From Gemmatimonadetes bacterium bin94 (GTDB lineage Bacteria > Gemmatimonadota > Gemmatimonadetes > Longimicrobiales > Gaopeijiaceae), in NCBI GenBank assembly GCA_002238865.1, contig MPNE01000011.1:39151-103150 (forward strand): a stretch of DNA of 64,000 nucleotides. Direction: 5' to 3'. Below, in pieces: positions 10,358-19,844 of this stretch. The notes beneath the pieces were generated by a model. That model ran no database searches. It was not told where the DNA came from and saw only the letters and a list, made by a program, of their open reading frames with translations. A program made the translations under genes and the position numbers. Within the stretch, counting starts at the first letter, position 1. Each line of letters opens with the position of its first letter.

Positions 10358-10383
10358 GGACCGGGCCGACAAGCGGGAGCTAC

Positions 10384-11139
10384 ATGAGCGACGAGACGTT
10401 TCCCGGGAACATCGTTGAGCCGCTGACACCGCCGCGCCGGGCCACACTGGCGGAGTATCTCTCTCGTCCCGGCCGGCCGGAGAGCGCCATGTCCATCGGC
10501 GAGGTGCAGGGGTTCCTGTTCTCGGTCGCCGCGTCCCCCGACCTGGTGCAGCCGTCGGAGTGGTACCCGGTCGTCTTCGGCGGTGAATTGCCCACCTTCG
10601 AGGACGGCAAGCAGGCCGAGGGGATCATGGGGGCGCTGCTGTCGCTGTACAACGTCATCAACGACGATGTGCGCGAGGGCGGTGGGAGATTGCCCGACGA
10701 GGTGAAGGTCCGCGACGACATGCTGGCGAACATGGAGCACGATTCGCCGCTTTCCGAGTGGTCACGCGGGTTCATCGAGGGTCACCTCTGGCTGCAGGAA
10801 ACCTGGAAGCCGTTCGAGGGCAGTCTGGCCGACGAATTCATGGACGTGTTGTGGATATTGGGTTTTTTCGCCACCGGTCCGATTGCGGAAGCGATGATGG
10901 AGGAGTTGGGGGATCCGGAGCGGCCGCTGGAGGTCGTCGTCAGGGAGACGTGTGACGAGTTTGCCAGGGCCGCTTCGATCTATGCGATGATCGGCGTGCA
11001 TCTGCAGGACCGTCAACGGGAACGCAAACGGGCACGCCCGGCGGAGAGGGATTTCGTTCGTCCCGGCCGCAATGATCCCTGCTCATGCGGGAGCCTCAAG
11101 AAATACAAGAAGTGCTGCGGGCGGATCGCGCTGGCGTAG
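10384..11139 (+). CDS. YecA/UPF0149-like protein with C-terminal SEC-C zinc motif
   Basis: The product has 251 residues. The first 200 are mainly helical and match the UPF0149/YecA pattern (a GFLFSVAASPDLV start, then WSRGFIEGHLW). The C-terminus carries a SEC-C motif, NDPCSCGSxKKYKKCCG, with the four Zn-binding Cys pattern found on SecA and on proteins that meet the ribosome or SecA. The role in the family is poorly defined; a cytosolic protein-quality or translocation accessory role is plausible. GGGAG stands just upstream of the ATG. The gene lies between the S9 peptidase and mtnA on the same strand. Confidence 0.8.
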   Translation: MSDETFPGNIVEPLTPPRRATLAEYLSRPGRPESAMSIGEVQGFLFSVAASPDLVQPSEWYPVVFGGELPTFEDGKQAEGIMGALLSLYNVINDDVREGGGRLPDEVKVRDDMLANMEHDSPLSEWSRGFIEGHLWLQETWKPFEGSLADEFMDVLWILGFFATGPIAEAMMEELGDPERPLEVVVRETCDEFARAASIYAMIGVHLQDRQRERKRARPAERDFVRPGRNDPCSCGSLKKYKKCCGRIALA

Positions 11140-11215
11140 GGGCGGGCGATGCCGCCGGCTGCCGCGCACCGACCCGGCGCTTTGTGATCGGCGGGAGAGC
11201 GCGGGGAGCAGTCCG

Positions 11216-12406
<1,191 letters not shown>

Positions 12407-12455
12407 GGGGAGGTGAGGCCCACAACTGGCGCGAAAACCAGTTGTTGATGAGGTA

Positions 12456-12778
12456 TCAGAGTGCAATGTCCCGAAGCTGCTTGGCAATGAACGCATTCAT
12501 GGACATTCTCCGACCACTCGCTTTGGTGGCCAGGATGCGGTGGAGGTCGGGGTCGACACGGACCAGGATCCGACCGGAATATGGCTTGCTGGGTTCCCTC
12601 CCCGTCTCTTCGCAGAACTCAAGGTAGTCGTCCACAGCCGTCGCATCGACGCCTTCAGCTCGCCCACCGACCGACCTTCGAAGTTGATTCCGTCCCTTGT
12701 GTTGACGACGTGACCGGCGAAGAACTCGTATTCGTCGTCGTACTCGAAGACGCCTGTGTAGCCCCTGTACTCAATCAT
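12456..12778 (-). pseudogene. hicB: HicB-family antitoxin, single-base frameshift, no HicA partner
   Basis: Reading from the ATG at 12778 (AGGAG upstream) gives MIEYRGYTGVFEYDDE, then GRSVGELKASMRR, the typical N-terminal fold of HicB. The frame then breaks near 12639. In the next frame it continues AVDDYLEFCEETGREPSKP, then VDPDLHRILATKA and MNAFIAKQLRDIAL up to a TGA at 12456. Adding one base between 12638 and 12639 restores a protein of about 107 residues with the C-terminal ribbon-helix-helix part. No hicA-like toxin is next to it. It is either an inactivated antitoxin or a sequencing error. Confidence 0.85.
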
Positions 12779-12866
12779 CCTTCGACTCCTGCTCTTTCCA
12801 GGAAACGGCGCATGCGCCTGACCAGGCCCTTTCCGCATTCCGGACGGGGGTGGCCATCCGGCCAAC

Positions 12867-14162
12867 CTACCCCGCGACGATCTTCCAGATCTTCCCGCGC
12901 AACGAATCACTCACGTAGACCGACCCATCCGGCCCGACTGCGACCCCTGTCGGCCGGTTGTCGGCCTGGTTGGACGAGGTGATCTGTCCACCCGCGAAGC
13001 CATCCGCAAAGATCGACCAGTCGCCGGTGGGAGCGTCCCCTTCGAAGGGTATCCACACGACGTTGTAGCCGGCCTGGAAGGGCGACCGGTTCCACGATCC
13101 GTGGAATGCGACGAACGCGCCGTTGCGGTAGGGCTCGGGGAAGGACTCGCTCGCGGAAAACGCCATGGCGTTGGGCGCCCAGTGGGCGGGCAGGCCGATC
13201 GCGGGCATGTCCATGTCGGCGCACAAGCCCACCTCGACTCCGTCGCCGCCGTACTCGGGCGCGAGGACCTTCCGGTTGTTGGCCGGGTCGTGAAAGCAGT
13301 AGGGCCATCCGAAATCGGCACCCTGGCGGATGACGCCGAACTCCTCGGAGGGCTTTTCCGATCCGTCCGGGTCGCTGAAAAACGCGGGCCAGAGCTGCCG
13401 AAGCTGGTCCCGGCCGTGGATCACGGCGTACAGCTCCCCCGAGCCGGGGTGCACCGCGATCGCTCCCGCATTGCGCACGCCGGACGCGAATCGCTCGCCG
13501 TCCGCTTGCGTCTGGCCGACCTGGTCGGTCGAGAAGCGCCAGATGCCCGCCCGGGTTTCCAGCTCGCGGCAGGGATTCTTGCCCGCCGCGCCGGGCGTTC
13601 GCGGGATGGCCTGGCAGGCGTTGGACGGAGAGCCGATGCCGACGAACACGCTGCCGTCGGGGTGACGGGCGATGCTCTTCGACGCGTGGTTGCGATCGCT
13701 CGGCAGACCGTCGACAATCGTCTCGGGCGCCCCGGCGGGTGTCAGGGAGCCGGGGGCGATCGAATAGCGCAACACGGCGTTGTCCGTAGCGAAGTAGAGG
13801 ACTCCGTCGCCAAGTGCGATGCCGGAGCCGCCATTGTCGCCCCATGACTCCGTCTGGTCGGCTCGGCCGTCCCCGTCGAAGTCCCGCAGCGCGACCACGC
13901 CGCCGCGCTGATTGCCCCGGTTGCGCACGGCTACGAACACGTCGCCGTTGGAGGCGACCGCCAGCTGCCGTGCGGCACCGACGCCCGGGTGGTACACGCG
14001 GGCGCAGAGTCCGGTCGGCACCGTGATCGTCGGGTCGCAAAGGGGGTCGGCGGGAACCTCGTTCGGGACTTCCGGCTGGCTGGGCTCCGCGTCACCGCAC
14101 GCGACGGCCGTGGTCAGCAGAAGCCCGGTCAACAGGCTCCGGGATGATGTGCTCTTCCTCAT
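12867..14162 (-). CDS. Lipoprotein soluble-type sugar dehydrogenase (PQQ-dependent, sorbosone dehydrogenase-like)
   Basis: The product has 431 residues. A lipoprotein signal with lipobox TAVAC is followed by a six-bladed propeller of the glucose/sorbosone dehydrogenase type. Family features include ARQLAVASNGDVFVAVRN, SKSIARHPDGSVFVGIG, GADFGWPYCF and FHGSWNRSPFQAGYNVV. Such enzymes oxidise sugars or related alcohols with PQQ on the outer face or in the periplasm; the substrate is unknown. The ATG at 14162 has GGAGG 5 bases upstream. The binding-protein gene ends only 16 bases before it, so the two probably form an operon. Confidence 0.82.
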   Translation of the reverse strand: MRKSTSSRSLLTGLLLTTAVACGDAEPSQPEVPNEVPADPLCDPTITVPTGLCARVYHPGVGAARQLAVASNGDVFVAVRNRGNQRGGVVALRDFDGDGRADQTESWGDNGGSGIALGDGVLYFATDNAVLRYSIAPGSLTPAGAPETIVDGLPSDRNHASKSIARHPDGSVFVGIGSPSNACQAIPRTPGAAGKNPCRELETRAGIWRFSTDQVGQTQADGERFASGVRNAGAIAVHPGSGELYAVIHGRDQLRQLWPAFFSDPDGSEKPSEEFGVIRQGADFGWPYCFHDPANNRKVLAPEYGGDGVEVGLCADMDMPAIGLPAHWAPNAMAFSASESFPEPYRNGAFVAFHGSWNRSPFQAGYNVVWIPFEGDAPTGDWSIFADGFAGGQITSSNQADNRPTGVAVGPDGSVYVSDSLRGKIWKIVAG

Positions 14163-14178
14163 GGTGCCTCCGTCTGTC

Positions 14179-15411
14179 CTAACGCGCACACGGCTCCGCG
14201 TCCGCAACGGATGCCGGGTGAATGATGCGAAGGGCCAGGCCGCCCTGGCCATCGTCCTGCCATTGTACCTGGAGACCCGCCAGGGCACGCTGCGCGCCGG
14301 CCTGATCGTCGCCCAGCGGGAATACGGCGAACGGGCCCAGTACGGTTTCGGTCGAAACGCTGAAGAGGTGATCCCGGATGGCAGCCGGGTCGAGGGTTCC
14401 CGTGGCGGCAAGAGCGGTCTCCATGGCGCTGGCGAGGAGTTCCACCGCACCGAACCCGCCGGCAGGGTGATAGCCGGGAAGCAAGCCGTGAGCTGCGACA
14501 AAGCGCTCCACGAACGTCTCGCTGTCGGCGATGGACCCCGATGTGCGTATGGTCGACAGCCAGGGCGAGTTGCCGGCGACGCACCGCGCGAGGTCGCCGA
14601 CATCGTCGATGAAGTCGGGCTCGGCGGGTCCGAGGTTCAGGCTCACCACAAGGGGCTCGTAACCGACTGCGTCTACCGCTTTGGTCAGTTCAACCGCATC
14701 CGCATAGTAGCCTCCGCCGATGAAAAGGTCGCCTCCGGCGTCTCTGGCCGCCGTCGCCAGAGCCTCATGGTCCGCCTGGCCCACCGCGTAGGATTGGTCC
14801 ATCACGATGTCGAGGCCGTGGACGCGGGCCGCCTCTCGCACACCTTCGGCCACCGATGCCGGGAACTGGGTGTCCTCGTAGATCAGGGCGACCGTGCCGG
14901 CTCCAAGCTGCGCAGCAACTTCGACCGAGCCCTGAAGGTAGGTGGGACCGGGGTTCAACATCTGTACGCTCCAGCTGCGGCCTTGCCCGGCCCATATCTC
15001 GGGCGCCGCGGCCATCGGCGCGATCAGCGGCCACCCCGCGGCCTCGGTGACGGTGACCACTGCGTCGGTGATGGGACTGGTATAGGGACCGAGCAGCGCG
15101 TGAATCGTGTCGGCCGCGATGAACTCCCGGTAGATGCCCGCGCTCGTCTCGGCGTCGCTGGCGTCGTCACGGAGCACAAGGCGTACCTCCCTTCCGTCGA
15201 TCCCCCCTCTCTCGTTCAGCATTTCGACGCCCAGACGGTAGCCGCGGGCCATCTCGCCGGCCAGATGGGCGTGCCGGCCCGTCTCGGAATAGGCGGCCGC
15301 GATCACGATGGGTCCGGGATCGAGCGGGGGGCCGAGGGATTCGTCGCACCCGCCGAGAGCGAGTCCGAGAAGGCAGGAGAGAGCCGGAATTGCGGGACGA
15401 ATGCCGGACAT
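14179..15411 (-). CDS. ABC-type branched-chain amino acid binding lipoprotein (type 1 periplasmic binding fold)
   Basis: The product has 410 residues with lipobox LALGGC. The body reads as a Leu/Ile/Val-type receptor: PIVIAAAYSETGRHA at the start, GVEMLNERGGIDGR, then LLGPYTSPITDAV and ALIYEDTQF. These proteins bind small ligands for an ABC importer or act as sensors. No permease or ATPase gene is near, so it is either an orphan receptor serving a distant transporter or has another role. The ATG at 15411 has GGGAGG at 8 bases. Its gene is divergent from the NHL-repeat gene. Confidence 0.82.
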   Translation of the reverse strand: MSGIRPAIPALSCLLGLALGGCDESLGPPLDPGPIVIAAAYSETGRHAHLAGEMARGYRLGVEMLNERGGIDGREVRLVLRDDASDAETSAGIYREFIAADTIHALLGPYTSPITDAVVTVTEAAGWPLIAPMAAAPEIWAGQGRSWSVQMLNPGPTYLQGSVEVAAQLGAGTVALIYEDTQFPASVAEGVREAARVHGLDIVMDQSYAVGQADHEALATAARDAGGDLFIGGGYYADAVELTKAVDAVGYEPLVVSLNLGPAEPDFIDDVGDLARCVAGNSPWLSTIRTSGSIADSETFVERFVAAHGLLPGYHPAGGFGAVELLASAMETALAATGTLDPAAIRDHLFSVSTETVLGPFAVFPLGDDQAGAQRALAGLQVQWQDDGQGGLALRIIHPASVADAEPCAR

Positions 15412-15529
15412 GACGGAACCTCCCGAGTATCTTCGAGTGCCGGGCGCGCCAAGCCGTGGGTGGCTTGTAGATTCATCCCGCGGATGCGAACCTGAGCCGG
15501 ACGTGCCCTTCAACGAGCCACGAGTGCCC

Positions 15530-16639
15530 ATGAATGGACCAAATCTATACAAAACTGTGCGGGACTCCACGTGTCTTGTGCTGCTTGCCATCGTCACGAC
15601 GGTCGGGGGGTTGCCTGCGCAGACCACGTCCGGCAACCCCTACCGGGCAACCCTGGGCTGGGAGAAGCTCCCCGAGGGCCGCACGCTCGGCATCGTCAGC
15701 GGTGTCATTCCGGACCCGGACGGCGAGCACCTGTGGATTCTCGACCGTTGCGGCGCCAACCAGTGCGCCGGAACCGAACTGGACCCGATCCTGAAGTTCG
15801 ACCTCGACGGCAACCTGGTGGACAGCTTCGGGGCCGGGATGTTCGCCTTCCCACACGGCTTCGCCCTCGACGCGGACGGCTTCCTCTGGGTCACGGAGGG
15901 CGGTGCGCACGGCGACGCGCGCGCCGCGCTGGGCGAGTCGATGGGCATGGGGCACCAGGTCATCAAGCTCACGCGCCGGGGCGAAGAGGTGATGCGGATC
16001 GGCGAGGCGGGCGTGCACGGCAACGACGAGGCGCACTTCAACGGCCCATCCGGCGTCGCGATCGCCCCGAACGGCGACATCTGGATCGCGGACGGCCACC
16101 GCGGCGGCAACAACCGAATCGTCAGGCTCGCGAGCGACGGGACGTTCATCAGTGCGGTCGGCGGCGGGGTCGGTTCGGAGAGCCGCGAGCCCGGCCGCTT
16201 CAGCGATCCCCACGACATCAAGATCGACTCCCGCGGCCGCGTCTACGTCGCCGACCGGGGCAACAGCCGCATCCAGGTCTTCGGGCCCGAGGGCGACCTC
16301 CTCTACATCTGGACCCAGTACGGCAAGCCCAGCGGCCTCTTCATCGACGGCAACGACATCCTCTACGCGGGCGACGGCCTCTCGGGCGACCTGCGCACCG
16401 GCCCCCCCGACCCCTGGCGCAGCAACTTCGGCTGGGAGAAGGGCATCCGCATCGGCGACCTCAGGACCGAGCAGGCCTGGGTCACCCACTTCATCCCCCA
16501 GCACGACGTGAATATCGGCCCGGGGATCGAGTTCCTCGGCGTCGATTTCGAGGGCAACATCTACGCCGGCGAGATCAACCGCATGCGCCTCGTGAGGTAC
16601 GTGCCCGTACGGCCGCTCTCGTTCGGGGGACGGCGGTAG
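15530..16639 (+). CDS. Exported NHL-repeat six-bladed propeller protein
   Basis: The product has 369 residues with a signal segment (TCLVLLAIVTTVGGLPAQ). Several NHL blades are visible: DLDGNLVDSFGAGMFAFPHGFA, FNGPSGVAIAPNGDIWIADG, FSDPHDIKIDSRGRVYVAD and NSRIQVFGPEGDLL. The same blade type occurs in peptidyl-alpha-hydroxyglycine alpha-amidating lyases and in many binding proteins, so the enzyme activity cannot be told from the sequence. The ATG at 15530 has only a weak ribosome site, so the start is uncertain. A TATCTT element near 15428 could be a -10 box. Confidence 0.75.
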   Translation: MNGPNLYKTVRDSTCLVLLAIVTTVGGLPAQTTSGNPYRATLGWEKLPEGRTLGIVSGVIPDPDGEHLWILDRCGANQCAGTELDPILKFDLDGNLVDSFGAGMFAFPHGFALDADGFLWVTEGGAHGDARAALGESMGMGHQVIKLTRRGEEVMRIGEAGVHGNDEAHFNGPSGVAIAPNGDIWIADGHRGGNNRIVRLASDGTFISAVGGGVGSESREPGRFSDPHDIKIDSRGRVYVADRGNSRIQVFGPEGDLLYIWTQYGKPSGLFIDGNDILYAGDGLSGDLRTGPPDPWRSNFGWEKGIRIGDLRTEQAWVTHFIPQHDVNIGPGIEFLGVDFEGNIYAGEINRMRLVRYVPVRPLSFGGRR

Positions 16640-16681
16640 GCAGCGGAAGCCCGCGCGGGGCCCCGGCGAGAACGTCTCCCG

Positions 16682-17296
16682 TCAGCGCGCCACCGAGAAC
16701 GGCGTCGTGGCGACCTGGTCGTCCCACCACACCGTGAACACGCCGCCGTCCTGCGTCATGTTCATGAAGGCGATGACGAGCTGGTCGGCCGCCATCCCGA
16801 TCGTGTCGACATCCATTCTCGTGCGAAGGACATCCCGGTCCGGCGTGTACTCGTACGCGCCCCACAACCCGTCGGGGTTGTCCTCGCGATAGGCGTTCTT
16901 CACCCCCCACGTGGTGAAGATCAGCGTCCATTCGGTTTCGCTCAGTTCGGCGAAGATGCTGTACTCTCCGGCGGGCAGCCGCTGGTCGCCGAACATCAGG
17001 TCCGTCTCGGTCATGAAGCGGGTGGACTGATCGGCACCCATCCGCCACACTGGAGCCCCGCGCAGAAATGCCTGGCCGTATTCGTCGCCCGACCCGAAGA
17101 GGTCGCGGCCGCGGAGTATCGGCCGGCCGTAGGACACCGTGATCCACGATCCCTCATAGCGGCCGTTCTCGTTGTAGGCGCCACCGACCTGGGTGGCGGC
17201 CTCACCGCGGGGACTGGCGGGCCGTTGCTGGGCCTCGAGCGTGCTGGCGAACGCGAGCATGAGGACGAGGCACGCGAATGGGCGAGTGACGTTCAT
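16682..17296 (-). CDS. Exported DUF2911 protein
   Basis: The product has 204 residues with a signal peptide (CLVLMLAFASTLEAQ). The rest follows the DUF2911 pattern: ITVSYGRPILRGRDLFG, GAPVWRMGADQSTRFMT, LPAGEYSIFAEL and WTLIFTTWG. DUF2911 proteins are secreted, common in Bacteroidota and Gemmatimonadota, and have no known activity. The ATG at 17296 has GGAGA 7 bases upstream. It is convergent with the NHL gene and divergent from the methyltransferase. Confidence 0.85.
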   Translation of the reverse strand: MNVTRPFACLVLMLAFASTLEAQQRPASPRGEAATQVGGAYNENGRYEGSWITVSYGRPILRGRDLFGSGDEYGQAFLRGAPVWRMGADQSTRFMTETDLMFGDQRLPAGEYSIFAELSETEWTLIFTTWGVKNAYREDNPDGLWGAYEYTPDRDVLRTRMDVDTIGMAADQLVIAFMNMTQDGGVFTVWWDDQVATTPFSVAR

Positions 17297-17397
17297 CGAT
17301 GTCTCCTGCGAGGTGTGTGTGGGCGCAGGGGAAGATCATTGCACGTGTTGCACACCAATCCTACCTTGCGGGCTCGAATGTTCAGAGGAATTGGATA

Positions 17398-17463
17398 ATG
17401 GAAGAGTTGTGCTCCGATGGCTACCTGCAGGTGCTTTCGGGAGCAATGACCAAGGGTGAGTGA
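17398..17463 (+). CDS. Possible 21-residue leader peptide upstream of methyltransferase
   Basis: An ATG at 17398 has AGAGGA about 8 bases upstream and opens a 21-codon frame (starts MEELCSDGY, ends AMTKGE). It stops at TGA 17461-17463, overlapping the methyltransferase GTG at 17456. The overlap would allow translational coupling. No homologue is known to me and the frame may be chance. Confidence 0.3.
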   Translation: MEELCSDGYLQVLSGAMTKGE

Positions 17464-18457
17464 CGGGCACGATCGGCCCTCGGCCAGGCTGGGAGCCCCC
17501 TGGATCCTGAGACAGATTCTCGGCCGGGCCATCCTCCCTCAACATGTCCTCGGCTGGATGCGGCGCCGGCGCCTCCACCGCCGCGTCCCGACCGTTCATG
17601 CGAACGCCCAGTTGCGGCTGTACAACCGCATGCTGCCCGGCGACTTCCTTCACTACGGGTATTTCGACGACCCCGGCCAACGTCCCGAGACGGTGAGCTT
17701 CGAGGACCTCTACCGGGCCCAGCTTCGCTACGCCGGGAAGCTGGCGGCCCTCATCGACCGTCCGGAGGCGCCGGTGCTGGACGCGGGCTCGGGCATGGGA
17801 GGGATGCTCGGGCTCCTGCGTTCCTCGGGGCACGACGTGACCGGCCTCACGCCGGATCGTCACCAGGCCGAGTACATCAGACGCAACTATCCCGGCGTGC
17901 CTCTCCTGCGTTGCCGCTTCGAAGACACATGCGTTGACAAATTCAGGGCACATTTTGGCCCAGTTATCCATTCTGAGTCGATTCAATACATGGATCCGGA
18001 TGGGGTATTTGCTGTCATGGGACAGATTCTGGCCCCAAATGGCACGTGGATCGTGGCAGACTACTTCCGCGACGGCGGGGACGTCCCGGCCGGCGGAGCC
18101 CTCCGCGACCCGGGCGCGGCGACATCCGCCCCGAAGCGAAACCGCTCCGGCTGGAGGATGAGTTCCTTCCGCCGACGGCTGCGGGAACACGGCTTCGAGG
18201 TCGTCCACGAAACGGACATCACCGCCAACGTGCTTCCTACTCTCGGCTTCGCACACCTGCTGGCCAACCGCATCGGCCTTCCCGCGATCGACTTCGCGCA
18301 CGACAAGCTCCGCGCAAAAAGTCCGGCGTTGCATTACGTTCTCGAAAACGTGGCCGACCGGGCCCGCCACGCCGCCGCGAGGAGTGCGGCCGTGCTGGAC
18401 CCCACCGGCTTCGCGACCCACAAACGCTATGTCCTGATGAGCATGCACAGGAATTGA
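17456..18457 (+). CDS. SAM-dependent class I methyltransferase
   Basis: The product has 333 residues. Motif I, VLDAGSGMGGML (about residue 104), the acidic strand end VTGLTPD and the later IHSESIQYM and GTWIVADYF segments fit the small-molecule methyltransferases of the cyclopropane-fatty-acid/sterol C-methyltransferase type. The N-terminal phrase LPGDFLHYGYFDDP is also typical. Substrate unknown. The GTG start follows GGGAG by about 12 bases; a later start is possible. The middle of the gene (about 17925-18065) is clearly AT-richer than its surroundings. The amidohydrolase follows 14 bases after the stop, so the two are probably co-transcribed. Confidence 0.8.
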   Translation: MSDGHDRPSARLGAPWILRQILGRAILPQHVLGWMRRRRLHRRVPTVHANAQLRLYNRMLPGDFLHYGYFDDPGQRPETVSFEDLYRAQLRYAGKLAALIDRPEAPVLDAGSGMGGMLGLLRSSGHDVTGLTPDRHQAEYIRRNYPGVPLLRCRFEDTCVDKFRAHFGPVIHSESIQYMDPDGVFAVMGQILAPNGTWIVADYFRDGGDVPAGGALRDPGAATSAPKRNRSGWRMSSFRRRLREHGFEVVHETDITANVLPTLGFAHLLANRIGLPAIDFAHDKLRAKSPALHYVLENVADRARHAAARSAAVLDPTGFATHKRYVLMSMHRN

Positions 18458-18471
18458 GAAGGAGGAGAGAG

Positions 18472-19692
18472 ATGTTCCGGAGCACCGCAGATTCCGGGAG
18501 AGGCCCGGCCGCTGCCCGGCCGGTTGAGTTGGCAGGCGTCGCCGGCGTTTCTGCCGTCGCGCGCCCTTTGGCTGCCGCCGGTCCCCTGGCTGTTGCCGGC
18601 ACGCTTGCCGCTGCCTGCCTCGTGACGGTCGTATTCGGGGCTCCGCCCCCGCTTCTTGCCCAGGACGTGACGGTCACGGACTACCAGCCGCGCAACACGC
18701 TCGTCGTCCCCGAGAACCCGGTCACCCGCGCGCGCTTCCCGTTCGTCGACATTCACGGGCACCAGAACGCCGGGCGCATGTCGGCCGCCGATGTGGACCG
18801 GCTGGTGGCCGAAATGGACGAACTCAACATGGCCGTCATGGTCAACCTGTCCGGTGGCAGTGGAGAAGGGCTTGCGCGGGGGCTCGCGAACATGGCCGGA
18901 CGGCATCCGGGGCGCTTTGTCTTCTTTGCCAATGCCGACTTCCGGGGTGTCGGCGAACCGGGGTGGGGCGAACGTGCGGCCGCGCAACTAGAAGAGGACG
19001 TGCGGAGCGGTGCGTCGGGCCTCAAGATCTTCAAGGGCCTGGGCATGACCAACCGGGACACGGATGGCAACCGGATTGCAGTGGACGACCCCCGGATGGC
19101 GCCGCTGTGGGAGAAGGCCGGTGAGCTGGGAATCCCCGTGCTCATCCACTCGGCGGATCCGGCGGAGTTCTGGCAGCCCCACGACCGGTTCAACGAACGG
19201 TGGCTCGAACTAAGGCTCCGGCCGAGGCGCATTCGACCCCCGGGGCAGTTTCCGCCCTTCGAGCAGATCATGGGCGAGCAACACGACCTGTTTCGGGCTC
19301 ATCCCAACACGAACTTCATCGCCGCGCACCTCGGGTGGTTCGGGCACGACCTGGCGCGACTGGGCACGCTCCTTGACGAGATCCCGAACATGCACGTGGG
19401 GCTGGGCGCCGTCGTCTACGAACTGGGGCGCCAGCCCCGCTTCGCACGGCAGTGGCTGACGCAGTACCAGGACCGCGTGCTGATGGGGAAGGACTCCTAC
19501 AACCAGGAGGAGTTCCACACCTACTTCCGAGTCTTCGAAACCGCCGACGAGTACTTCGACTACTACCGGCGCTATCACGCGTTCTGGCAGATGTACGGAC
19601 TGGACCTGCCGGACGAGGTGCTGCGCAAGATCTACTACGAGAACGCGGTGCGGCTCGTTCCGGCCATCGACGGGAGCCTGTTCTCCGGCTGA
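18472..19692 (+). CDS. Exported amidohydrolase (amidohydro_2 type TIM barrel)
   Basis: The product has 406 residues. A long Ala/Val/Gly-rich N-terminus with quasi-repeats (AVARPLAAAGPLAVAGTLAAA) ends in LLAQ. The catalytic barrel begins FPFVDIHGHQN, giving the HxH metal pair, with LIHSADP, NFIAAHLGWFGHD and MGKDSYN supplying the other expected metal and acid residues. Relatives include metal-dependent hydrolases and decarboxylases; the substrate is unknown. GGAGGAG lies directly upstream of the ATG. It follows the methyltransferase by 14 bases. Confidence 0.8.
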   Translation: MFRSTADSGRGPAAARPVELAGVAGVSAVARPLAAAGPLAVAGTLAAACLVTVVFGAPPPLLAQDVTVTDYQPRNTLVVPENPVTRARFPFVDIHGHQNAGRMSAADVDRLVAEMDELNMAVMVNLSGGSGEGLARGLANMAGRHPGRFVFFANADFRGVGEPGWGERAAAQLEEDVRSGASGLKIFKGLGMTNRDTDGNRIAVDDPRMAPLWEKAGELGIPVLIHSADPAEFWQPHDRFNERWLELRLRPRRIRPPGQFPPFEQIMGEQHDLFRAHPNTNFIAAHLGWFGHDLARLGTLLDEIPNMHVGLGAVVYELGRQPRFARQWLTQYQDRVLMGKDSYNQEEFHTYFRVFETADEYFDYYRRYHAFWQMYGLDLPDEVLRKIYYENAVRLVPAIDGSLFSG

Positions 19693-19799
19693 AGCTCGTG
19701 AAGGCGATCTGGTACGAATCGACGGGCCCGTCAACACCAAAGCCTTCTTGCCTGTCATTGAATTGCGTGGGGACGCGACCCTGCGCACCTTGACCACTC

Positions 19800-19819
19800 G
19801 CCGGCCGCAGGTGGCCGGC
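19800..19819 (+). terminator. GC-rich hairpin between amidohydrolase and aldo/keto reductase
   Basis: A perfect 7-bp inverted repeat (GCCGGCC / GGCCGGC) with a 6-base loop is followed by ATTTCC. It could be a weak terminator or attenuator, but there is no long T tract. Confidence 0.3.
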
Positions 19820-19844
19820 ATTTCCACCCGGGAGGACTCTGCAG

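Noticed and set aside
12875..14603. Longer version of the sugar dehydrogenase starting at 14603
   Set aside because: The extension overlaps the binding-protein gene, and the ATG at 14162 has the ribosome site and lipoprotein signal.
15428..15433. Shared TATCTT/TATTGT element upstream of several genes (15428, 38987, 45187, 47885) as a common promoter
   Set aside because: No consistent -35 box or spacing was found by eye, so it remains only a hint.
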